A stretch of DNA of 45,786 nt from a virus. Each line of letters opens with the position of its first letter. Position 1 is the first letter of the stretch. The stretch is taken from IMG/VR virus record IMGVR_UViG_3300013118_000532, positions 1 through 45,786 of that record. The stretch is one strand, 5' to 3'. The notes beneath the pieces were generated by a model that ran no database searches, had not been told where the DNA came from, and worked only from the letters and a program-made list of their open reading frames with translations. The translations under genes and the position numbers were made by a program. Below are positions 31,690-38,341 of the stretch, piece by piece.

Positions 31690-31731
31690 TTCCATGTTTA
31701 TAATATACACCCGTAAGGGTTAGGAAGCAAG
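31690..31731 (-). promoter_or_regulatory. Shared promoter/operator repeat, copy 2
   Basis: On the minus strand: TTGCTT -35, 17 bases, TATATT -10 (31707-31702), with the inverted repeat ACCC-TTAC-GGGT lying against the -10. The 42 bases match 24830-24871 at 35 positions, and the spacing of palindrome to -10 is identical. It precedes the gene at 31663-31340. Confidence 0.6.
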
Positions 31732-31772
31732 GAAAGAATGCATGCAAGGCGAAAAAAAGCTACCTTGGTTCC

Positions 31773-32300
31773 ATGATTCGCGTAGATGTCGGCTCTTTCA
31801 GCGCTGCCGCCGTCGCTTTGAAAAAAGCGGGGGTGAACATCCAGGCGGCCATGACGAAGGCTCTCGAAGCCGCGGGCGAAGAGCTGCACCGCGAGATCCG
31901 GGCGACATTCAGCTATACCTGCCATACGCTGGCCGATCTGGCAGCTCTCGATCACCCCTACGCCAGGCGCCATGGGTCCATCCAGATCCACAAGGATCGG
32001 CCCTACATCGTGCACACCCAGTCGGGAGATCTGCTGAAGGCCCTGAAGGCCATGTTGCATACAGACGGCAAGCGCTACTCGGTCTGGTTCGACGTTTCAG
32101 CCGCGCCGCACGCCCGCTACGTGGTGGAGGGGACGAAGAAGATGCTGGAGAGGGACGCCCTCTGGGAGACGGCCCTGGATGAACGGGTGCGCAAGCAGAT
32201 GATGCGCGCCATGGTCCGAGTCATGGGCAAGGAGATGCGAACCGGTGCTATGATGCGGTTCGCGCCCACTACCAGAGTGACCCGCCCCACGGAGGTATAG
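31773..32300 (+). CDS. HK97 gp10-like neck/tail-completion protein
   Basis: 175 aa with the gp10-family profile: VDVGSFSAAAVALKKAGVNI, AALEAAGEELHREI-type helix, HTQSGDLLKALKAML (family motif 'TG.L..S'), YVVEGTKKMLERDALWE in the 'fvEfGT....arPf' position and a C-terminal helix. It resumes the head-tail gene order after the island. No Shine-Dalgarno precedes ATG 31773; instead TACCTT (31761-31766) lies at -10 distance from the ATG itself, suggesting a possible leaderless mRNA. Confidence 0.75.
   Translation: MIRVDVGSFSAAAVALKKAGVNIQAAMTKALEAAGEELHREIRATFSYTCHTLADLAALDHPYARRHGSIQIHKDRPYIVHTQSGDLLKALKAMLHTDGKRYSVWFDVSAAPHARYVVEGTKKMLERDALWETALDERVRKQMMRAMVRVMGKEMRTGAMMRFAPTTRVTRPTEV
32246..32254 (+). 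promoter_or_regulatory. Extended -10 motif inside the gp10-like gene
   Basis: TGCTATGAT (TG-C-TATGAT) lies 47 bases upstream of ATG 32301 within the end of the preceding coding region, with no -35. It matches the recurring TGnTAnnnT motif and could add transcription of the tail terminator gene onward. Confidence 0.35.
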
Positions 32301-32717
32301 ATGCCCGGCAGCCAACGCGAAGCCCTACAGGTGTTCCGCGATGGGATTGTGGGCACGGCTGCGGTTCGCGCTCTGATCAAGGGCCGGATCTACAATCAGC
32401 ACCCCAGGCCCGCGGATGTGGGCGCGGCCGATGCGTTCCCCCTGGCGGTCATCGCTCCGATCTCGGGGCATCTCGGATACGAGGCCGCTCTGCAGGAGCT
32501 GTCCGTAGAGGTGAGGGTCTACAGCCGGACCAGCTCGGATCATGCGCTGACCATCTATGAGGCGATCCAGGACGCTGCGCATGGGCAGCGCCTGACGACC
32601 ACGGGTCTCGATCCCGCGGTGGTCGGTTACGAGCAGACTCGTCCCGCGGCAGCCTGGGAAGAGGCCTATGGCGCGTGGCTGGTTCGGACCCGCTGGGTGG
32701 TCCGCACCCCAGGATAG
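32301..32717 (+). CDS. Tail terminator protein
   Basis: 138 aa; ATG 32301 follows the preceding stop directly, with GGAGG six bases upstream. The order beta-strand (FPLAVIAPISGHLGYE), LSVEVRVYSRTSSDHALTIYEAI and a C-terminal strand (WLVRTRWVVRTPG) fits the DUF3168/tail-terminator fold that caps the tail tube and joins it to the head. Position between gp10-like and tail-tube genes is canonical. Confidence 0.72.
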   Translation: MPGSQREALQVFRDGIVGTAAVRALIKGRIYNQHPRPADVGAADAFPLAVIAPISGHLGYEAALQELSVEVRVYSRTSSDHALTIYEAIQDAAHGQRLTTTGLDPAVVGYEQTRPAAAWEEAYGAWLVRTRWVVRTPG

Positions 32718-32726
32718 GAGAAAGTC

Positions 32727-32921
32727 ATGCGACGGAATATGAACGGTCGTGGAACCGACGACAAGCCCGCGATCCTCTGGTGCGCCTGCGGGGGCCAGCT
32801 TGGCAGCCTGCAGCCTGGGGAGTCGGTAGTTCCCGCGAGCTTCCGGGGCGCGGAGCAGCGAACGCTGGCCTGCCCGAAGTGCTCCAAGCAGGTCCATCTG
32901 TATATCCGCCGCGCCGCCTGA
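32727..32921 (+). CDS. Small zinc-ribbon protein (64 aa)
   Basis: AGGAG precedes ATG 32727. Two CxC/CxxC pairs (WCACGGQLG and ACPKCSKQVHLY) separated by about 34 residues make a zinc-ribbon likely. Found between the tail terminator and tail tube; function unknown. It is the third small zinc-ribbon-type protein in the window. Confidence 0.65.
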   Translation: MRRNMNGRGTDDKPAILWCACGGQLGSLQPGESVVPASFRGAEQRTLACPKCSKQVHLYIRRAA

Positions 32922-32945
32922 TCGGGCCCGAGCGCTCGCTGCCTG

Positions 32946-32974
32946 TGGACCGCTCGCGGTCCCTGTGCTACCAT
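32946..32974 (+). promoter_or_regulatory. Extended -10 promoter for the tail tube gene
   Basis: TGGACC (32946-32951), 17 bases, TACCAT (32969-32974) preceded by TGC. The start would be near 32981, ahead of CGGAGGT and ATG 33018. A dedicated promoter suits the highly expressed tail tube protein. The 96-base gap holds nothing else. Confidence 0.5.
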
Positions 32975-33017
32975 TCGCGCAGGTTTCCGCGCGGTTCCCA
33001 CTTCGGAGGTCAGCCAG

Positions 33018-33575
33018 ATGAGCAACAACCGCCCAACGATCAATACCAACGAAATCTCCATGGGCCCGGCTGTGGTCTTCCTGGGGCCTGCAGGTGCCAC
33101 CCCGAGCGTGGATGTGGGCGCAGTCGCCGAGGACGCGTCGGTCACCTTCGAGTTCGCGGACGAGAAGGTGGAGCTGCGCCAGGGCAACCCGGCCCTGCTG
33201 GAGCTGATGGCCAGCTCGAAGCAGGATTTCCGGGTCAGGGTCACGTCCCATCAATGGGATATGGACCTGTTCAACAAGGCCCTTGGGACCGCCACCACCA
33301 GCGCGGATGGGGATGACAGCATTCTGGAATACGGCGGCAAGGCCACCGTGGCGTCCCAGGCCATGCATATCCGTCACTACATGGCCCAGCCCGGCCACAC
33401 GGTGGATCTGTACGTCTGGGAGGTCTACCCGGAGAGCGGGTTCAACCAGCAGTTCACCCAGGAGTTCCATTCTCGGGAAATGGTGTTCCTGGCCAAGCGG
33501 TCTTCCCAGAACTGGGCCGGCAGCAGCCTCGCCAACGGCAAGGAGCTGCTGAAGATGGTCATCGACAAGTCGTAG
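33018..33575 (+). CDS. Major tail tube protein
   Basis: 185 aa. Beta-rich with the tail-tube pattern: MGPAVVFLGPAG, VTFEFADEKVELRQGNPALL, DFRVRVTSHQWDMDLFNKAL, TVDLYVWEVYPES and a C-terminal MVFLAKRSSQNWAGS. Next to the tail chaperones and tape measure, as in other siphoviruses. Codon use is strongly biased like the capsid gene. No sheath gene is adjacent, which is the main reason for calling a non-contractile tail. Confidence 0.78.
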   Translation: MSNNRPTINTNEISMGPAVVFLGPAGATPSVDVGAVAEDASVTFEFADEKVELRQGNPALLELMASSKQDFRVRVTSHQWDMDLFNKALGTATTSADGDDSILEYGGKATVASQAMHIRHYMAQPGHTVDLYVWEVYPESGFNQQFTQEFHSREMVFLAKRSSQNWAGSSLANGKELLKMVIDKS

Positions 33576-33631
33576 CGGCCGGGGCACGGGCCTGCGGGGG
33601 CCCCTCGGGCGCATAGCCGAAGGAGCGAGCG

Positions 33632-34117
33632 ATGAGCGAAGAACAAGCCGCAGCTGCGGTGCCGATGTTCAACCGGGGGGACATGGACGCGATCCTGGGG
33701 GTGCTGGACGTGCTGGTTCCCCCTCCGGGGGGAGAGATCGAAGACGTGGAGGGCAACCGTTACCAGATACCTCGGTCTCTGTCCGCGCGAAGCATGGTGG
33801 CCCTGTTGCGCGATACGGATGAGCTGGTCGGCAACCTGCGAGACACGATCGTCGGAGGCGGCGGCGCTGCCGGCATGCTCGGTCGCGCGTTGGCGCTCCT
33901 GGGAGATGACGCGACCGTGAAATGGCTGGACCAGGCGTTCGCTTCGGCGCTCCCCGATGTCTACGAGCAAGCCTGCGAGAAGTTGGGCCCCCAGGCGCCT
34001 ACCGAGCTGTTCGCCCTTGAGGAGATCGGAGCCGGTCTGCTCCCTTTCTTCGGGCGGATGATCCAGCGGCTTCTGGGGTCGGCCCAGGAGATGGCGGAAG
34101 AGATCACCAACCACTGA
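33632..34117 (+). CDS. Tail assembly chaperone (G-type)
   Basis: 161 aa, acidic at the start (MSEEQAAAAVPMFNRGDMDA), with a central MVALLRDTDELVGNL segment and helical C-terminus (LLPFFGRMIQRLLG). Position just before the tape measure and the overlapping -1 frame behind it identify it as the first tail chaperone. It would coat the tape measure during assembly. AAGGAG precedes ATG 33632. Confidence 0.72.
   Translation: MSEEQAAAAVPMFNRGDMDAILGVLDVLVPPPGGEIEDVEGNRYQIPRSLSARSMVALLRDTDELVGNLRDTIVGGGGAAGMLGRALALLGDDATVKWLDQAFASALPDVYEQACEKLGPQAPTELFALEEIGAGLLPFFGRMIQRLLGSAQEMAEEITNH
34042..34048 (+). other. Candidate -1 ribosomal frameshift site (CCCTTTC)
   Basis: In the chaperone frame the codons read C-CCT-TTC, an X-XXY-YYZ heptamer that allows both tRNAs to re-pair after a -1 slip (Pro138, Phe139). 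The -1 frame is open from here through 34386 and has no good start codon of its own. Nearby stretches offer no better heptamer. Confidence 0.5.
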
Positions 34118-34386
34118 CCCCCCAGCGGATCGAGCGGGGCCTTGGGGCTCTGCTGTCCTGCGGGTGGACCTTGGACCAGGTGCTGGACCTGACCTTGCCC
34201 CAGCTGGCGTTCTGCTTGCGCGCTGTATTGAGCTACCGGGTAGCTGCGCTGGAGGCCGTGCTGGGTCCGGTCAGCAAGGGGCTCGGGAACAAGAAGCCCC
34301 GAGGCCGCGGGATTCGAGAGGTCCCGAAAGCGCAGACCGCGGAGGACCTGCAGCGGTTCTTCGGGGGGGCCGGGGTGCGGGTCTGA
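34048..34386 (+). CDS. Tail assembly chaperone extension (T-type), expressed by -1 frameshift
   Basis: This is the -1-frame continuation of 33632-34117, giving a fusion of about 251 residues. The segment TPQRIERGLGALLSCGWTLD followed by LPQLAFCLRAVLSYRVAALE resembles the T-part of G/GT chaperone pairs. Independent initiation would need TTG 34171 with no ribosome site, so frameshifting is favoured. A basic region (NKKPRGRGIREVPK) and RFFGGAGVRV end the product. Confidence 0.6.
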   Translation, partial: LRADDPAASGVGPGDGGRDHQPLTPQRIERGLGALLSCGWTLDQVLDLTLPQLAFCLRAVLSYRVAALEAVLGPVSKGLGNKKPRGRGIREVPKAQTAEDLQRFFGGAGVRV

Positions 34387-34400
34387 TACGCAGTAGCTAG

Positions 34401-34415
34401 CGCCTGCGCTATGAT
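34401..34415 (+). promoter_or_regulatory. Possible -10 motif before the tape measure gene
   Basis: GCGCTATGAT ends at 34415, 30 bases before ATG 34445 and ahead of a CGGAGGTC ribosome site. It resembles the recurring motif but lacks the TG dinucleotide at the right spacing and any -35. Confidence 0.3.
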
Positions 34416-34444
34416 AGGGATGCCCAGCAGCCCGGAGGTCCGCA

Positions 34445-37400
34445 ATGCCCGCAGGTTCCAAGGTCGGCAGCCTGTTTGTAGAGCTGCTGCTAGAGGACTC
34501 CCAGTTCACGGACAAGCTGGGAGACGCTGAAGGAAAGCTGAAGGGAGCAGGTCAGGCGCTTGATAGATTCGCCACCACGATCACGACCACGGTAGTCCGA
34601 GCGTTTCAGGCCGGGGCCGCAGCTGCCGCGGCGTTCGCCGCTGCCGCCACGGTGGTCGGATCGAGCTTCGAACAGCAGATGGCGAAGGTGGCAGCCATCT
34701 CGGGGATCACCGCGGATCGCACCTCGGAATCGTTCGCCGCGCTGGAAGACAAGGCCAGGGCTCTCGGACGAACCACCTTGTTCACGGCCACCGAAGCGGC
34801 CGAAGGCTTGGAGGCCATGGCCCGAGCGGGTCTGCAGGTGGAGGAAAGCATCGCAGCTGCGGACGCCGCTCTGTTGCTGGCGGGGTCCAGCAGCGCAGGG
34901 ATCGCAGAAAGCACGTCCCTGATCGTGGCCACCATGAAGCAGTTCAACCTGACCGCGGAGGAGTCCACCCGGATCAGCGACGTGTTCAGCAAGGCCATGA
35001 GGACCAGTTTGCTGGATTTCGAGAGCTTGCGCGAGGCCATGAAGTTTGCCGGTACTGCCGGTGCAGCCTTCGGGATGACCCTGGAAGAAACTGTGGCCGC
35101 GGTAGCCCAGTTCCGGGATCTGGGCTTGGAAGGCTCCCTGGCTGGTACGAACCTGCGCATGGCCTTGACCCTGGCGGCGAAGGGCGGAGACACCGCAGAG
35201 GCTGCGCTCAAGAAATACGGGCTGACCCTCGCGGACGTGAACCCCGAGGTCAACAGCTTCGCTGACATCATGGAGCAGCTGGCCCGGGTGAACATCTCGG
35301 CCACGGATTCCATTCAGGTGTTCGGTTCCAGGGCCGGGGCGAACATCGCGCAGATTTCCAATGCGGTACGCGAAGGCAGTACGGATATCCGAGCGTTCAC
35401 TGCTGACTTGGTGGCCTCGGTCGGGGAAACCGGGGACATCTACGCCACGATGACAGACACGGTTCAGGCCAAAGGCAAGATCGTGATCTCCGCTCTGCAG
35501 GACGTGCTGATCCAGGCGTTCGAGACCTTCGCGGGGCCGTTGACGGACATCCTGGAAGGGATCCCGAAGCTGCTGGCCATGATCGGATCGGAAGTGCGCC
35601 GCCGGTCCGGCGAGATCGAAGCTGTCATAGGCGGCACGTTCGGAAGCCTGGAAGACTGGCTGGACGCGAACGGCAGGCGCCTGGCTACGGCCTTCGGGGA
35701 CGCTCTGGTCTGGATCCTGCGGGTCGGGGACGCGGTAGCCAAGCTGATCCCCTTGATGGACAAGCTGGCGATCGTGGTCGCTTCGGCGTTCGTCGCAGCG
35801 AAGGTGGCCCAGTTCACCAGAGCGATAGAAGGTGCGATTCCCATCGTGCAGGCGTTGACCGCCAAGATCGCGGCGTTGCGGGCTGGGACATTGACTCTGA
35901 CCGGGTCCATCGCCGGACCGGTGGGTCTGGCCGCGGGGCTGGCGGCTCTAATCGGCGGGTTCACCGCCTACGCCTATCGGGCCGAACTGGCGAAGCAGGC
36001 CGCTGAAAAGCTGGCTGACGCGCAAGACAAGCTGGCTGATGAATCTGTGGCAGCGAGCTTTCGCATGATTGATGCGATCGCTCCTGTTCTGCAGGCTCAG
36101 CAAGAAGAAGCCCGAGGAATGATGGAGGAAATGGCAGCGCGAGGGGAACTGACTCATCAGCTACAGACGGAGATTGAGAGCCTGCTGGAATTGGATGCTG
36201 CATCTGCCGCACTGAAGGTCACCAAAGGGGAACTGGTCCTGGCGACGGATGAGTATGGTACACGCCTGCGCACCGTGGCCGGGCTGGTGGAGGACATGCA
36301 GCTGGAGCAGGTGAACGATGCGATCGCCACCCAGGGACGGCGCGTGTCCGATCTGAGTTCGAAATATCAGGATGTCGAGGACGCGATCAAGAACTATACG
36401 GACGCGGCCCAGGGTAGCGAAAAAGTGGCTCTTCATGCCCTAGAAGTCATCGGGGCCGGTAGCATTGAGGCTGCCCAAGAGATGTCCCAAGCGTATTCCG
36501 ATCAGCTAAAAGATGCGCAGAAAGCGCTTGATCGGCTTCGCAATGAATCGACGCGAGCAAAAGCCGCCATGTTCCAACGAGAGGCGCAGGCAGCAGATGC
36601 CGCCATGGGCAAACTGACCCAGTTCGCCAACTTGAGTGAAGCCGAACTGAACAAGCTGACCAAGACCATGCAGGAGCAGGAGAAGGAGTTGGCGATCCTG
36701 CTGGCCATGTGGGACCAGATGGGCAAGCCTGGAAACGTGGGCGCCATCGAAGACATGGCGGATCAGTTGTTCGAAACTTTGGAGCTGTTGCGCGGTGCGG
36801 AAATCCAGCGACTCGGGGATCTGGGCTTGGGGGATGCGGACGATCTGATCGACCCCGAGACCATCGCGCGACTGCGAGATCTCTCCGCAGAGGTTGGGCG
36901 CCTGGTGCCCCAGGAACCCCTTACCCGTGTTCAGAAACTGGAAAACCTGCTGGCTCTGCTGAACGAGGAAGCTGCGCGCAGCCCCGAAGCGGCCGAAGCT
37001 ATCGGAGAGATGGCGGCCCAAGTAAACGAAGAAATCGAGGATCTTCCTGAAGACGAAGAGGGCGGTCTGCCGGAATGGGCCGAGAACTCCATCATAGCGA
37101 TAGGGAAGGTGCGAGACACGGTGCAACGGCTGGGGCAAGCCCTGAAGGACGCAGCAAGCAAGGGCCTGGACCTGTTCGAGACCCTGACAGGCATCTCCCT
37201 GGACATCGGCTCGTTCATCGGTATGGCCGGCGAAGCTGGAACCAAGGAGGAAGCGGGGGCCGCAGCGCAGGAGATGGTGGACAACGCCCTGGCGTTCGTT
37301 CAGGCCGTGGCCGAAAACCTCCCGGTGATCATCGACAAGCTGGTAGCCGCTCTGCCGGAGCTATTCGACGCGGTAATTGAGGCCATTCCTGTAATTTTTC

Positions 37401-38341
37401 AGAGTTTGGTCAGCGCGCTTCCCACAATTCTGGACGGCCTGTTGGAGATGCTGCCCGTACTGCTCCAGGCCATCCTGGACGCCATCCCGACCATGATCCA
37501 GGAGTTGGCGCGCACTTTGCCGACCCTGATCATGACCCTCGTGGAGTACATCCCTCAGATCATTGCGGCGATCATTCGAGAGCTTCCGAACCTGATTGGG
37601 TCCATCGTGGACGCGCTGCCCGATATCATCGATGAGCTGGCAGCCCAGATTCCCAACCTGCTGGACGCCATCTTCGAAGCCATCCCTCAGATCATCCTGC
37701 GGATCATTCAAGCGCTCCCCGAGATCGTAAGTTCGATCATCGGGTTGCTGGACGAGATCGCCATAGGGCTGGTGGAAGCCATAGTCACCGAGCTGATCCC
37801 CATGATCCCCACGCTTGTGGTTGAGCTGGTCAAGGCTCTGGCCATGATGATCTCGGAAGTGGCGCAGGCTTTCTGGGACGCGCTCAAGGGCGCATGGGAG
37901 TCCATCAAGCAGTTTTTCCGGGACGTATGGCGCGAGATCGTGACCCTGGGGGCAGAGGAAACCAAGAGTTTCGGGGATACCCCCCATCCGATCCTTGCGG
38001 GCCCGCAGGGCTTGCTGGCTCGGTTCGCCCCCGGCGATATCGTGGTGGCAGCCCAAAATATGGAGGGGTTGCTCTCCCAGCTGGGGTCCATCCCCTCCGC
38101 AGCCGCTTCGCAGGTGGCTGGGGCGATCGCTGGAGCCCCGGCTTTCGCTGGCGCGGGAGCCGGCGGGGAGACCGTGCTGGTTGCCCAGGTGGACGTGAAT
38201 GCGGAGGGCCGCCTGCTGGAGTCCATCTTGCTGACCGCAGGGCGCCGCGGGCGAGCGCCAGCGATTCAAAAGGCCGTCAAGGCGTCCAAGGGGGTACGCA
38301 CCGGGATTGACAGCGGCCGATTCAAGCGATGGGGTAGCTGA
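34445..38341 (+). CDS. Tape measure protein
   Basis: 1298 aa, the longest gene. Residues about 75-330 fit the TP901 tape-measure core (SFEQQMAKVAAISGITADR, LFTATEAAEGLEAMARAGL, STSLIVATMKQFNLTAEEST, LADVNPEVNSFADIMEQL). Alanine-rich and hydrophobic segments follow (residues 15-75 and about 480-520), then long coiled-coil stretches (about 520-760). A proline-phased helical repeat occupies about 960-1135. At roughly 1.5 angstrom per residue, a general rule for these proteins, the tail would be near 195 nm. The stretch 36000-36700 has lower GC (31 of 60 at 36481-36540), suggesting recombination inside the gene. Confidence 0.9.
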   Translation: MPAGSKVGSLFVELLLEDSQFTDKLGDAEGKLKGAGQALDRFATTITTTVVRAFQAGAAAAAAFAAAATVVGSSFEQQMAKVAAISGITADRTSESFAALEDKARALGRTTLFTATEAAEGLEAMARAGLQVEESIAAADAALLLAGSSSAGIAESTSLIVATMKQFNLTAEESTRISDVFSKAMRTSLLDFESLREAMKFAGTAGAAFGMTLEETVAAVAQFRDLGLEGSLAGTNLRMALTLAAKGGDTAEAALKKYGLTLADVNPEVNSFADIMEQLARVNISATDSIQVFGSRAGANIAQISNAVREGSTDIRAFTADLVASVGETGDIYATMTDTVQAKGKIVISALQDVLIQAFETFAGPLTDILEGIPKLLAMIGSEVRRRSGEIEAVIGGTFGSLEDWLDANGRRLATAFGDALVWILRVGDAVAKLIPLMDKLAIVVASAFVAAKVAQFTRAIEGAIPIVQALTAKIAALRAGTLTLTGSIAGPVGLAAGLAALIGGFTAYAYRAELAKQAAEKLADAQDKLADESVAASFRMIDAIAPVLQAQQEEARGMMEEMAARGELTHQLQTEIESLLELDAASAALKVTKGELVLATDEYGTRLRTVAGLVEDMQLEQVNDAIATQGRRVSDLSSKYQDVEDAIKNYTDAAQGSEKVALHALEVIGAGSIEAAQEMSQAYSDQLKDAQKALDRLRNESTRAKAAMFQREAQAADAAMGKLTQFANLSEAELNKLTKTMQEQEKELAILLAMWDQMGKPGNVGAIEDMADQLFETLELLRGAEIQRLGDLGLGDADDLIDPETIARLRDLSAEVGRLVPQEPLTRVQKLENLLALLNEEAARSPEAAEAIGEMAAQVNEEIEDLPEDEEGGLPEWAENSIIAIGKVRDTVQRLGQALKDAASKGLDLFETLTGISLDIGSFIGMAGEAGTKEEAGAAAQEMVDNALAFVQAVAENLPVIIDKLVAALPELFDAVIEAIPVIFQSLVSALPTILDGLLEMLPVLLQAILDAIPTMIQELARTLPTLIMTLVEYIPQIIAAIIRELPNLIGSIVDALPDIIDELAAQIPNLLDAIFEAIPQIILRIIQALPEIVSSIIGLLDEIAIGLVEAIVTELIPMIPTLVVELVKALAMMISEVAQAFWDALKGAWESIKQFFRDVWREIVTLGAEETKSFGDTPHPILAGPQGLLARFAPGDIVVAAQNMEGLLSQLGSIPSAAASQVAGAIAGAPAFAGAGAGGETVLVAQVDVNAEGRLLESILLTAGRRGRAPAIQKAVKASKGVRTGIDSGRFKRWGS
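37320..37850 (+). repeat. Degenerate 11-residue helical repeat in the tape measure protein
   Basis: The encoded stretch repeats a pattern of an Ile/Leu-rich helix followed by a proline about every 11 residues, with recurring words such as ALPTILDGL, AIPTMIQEL, TLPTLIMTL, YIPQIIAAI, ELPNLIGSI, ALPDIIDEL, QIPNLLDAI, AIPQIILRI and ALPEIVSSI. Proline-phased repeats of this type are common in tape measures. Copy number would be expected to track tail length. Confidence 0.75.

Noticed and set aside
31652-31695. Eleven-codon frame on the minus strand ahead of the 31663 gene, as a leader peptide
   Set aside because: It ends with a TGA overlapping the ATG, but it is very short, has no codon run typical of attenuators and no alternative stems were seen.
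33576-33631. GC-rich inverted repeats between tail tube and chaperone as a terminator
   Set aside because: Stem possibilities exist but there is no T-tract and the downstream chaperone needs co-transcription.
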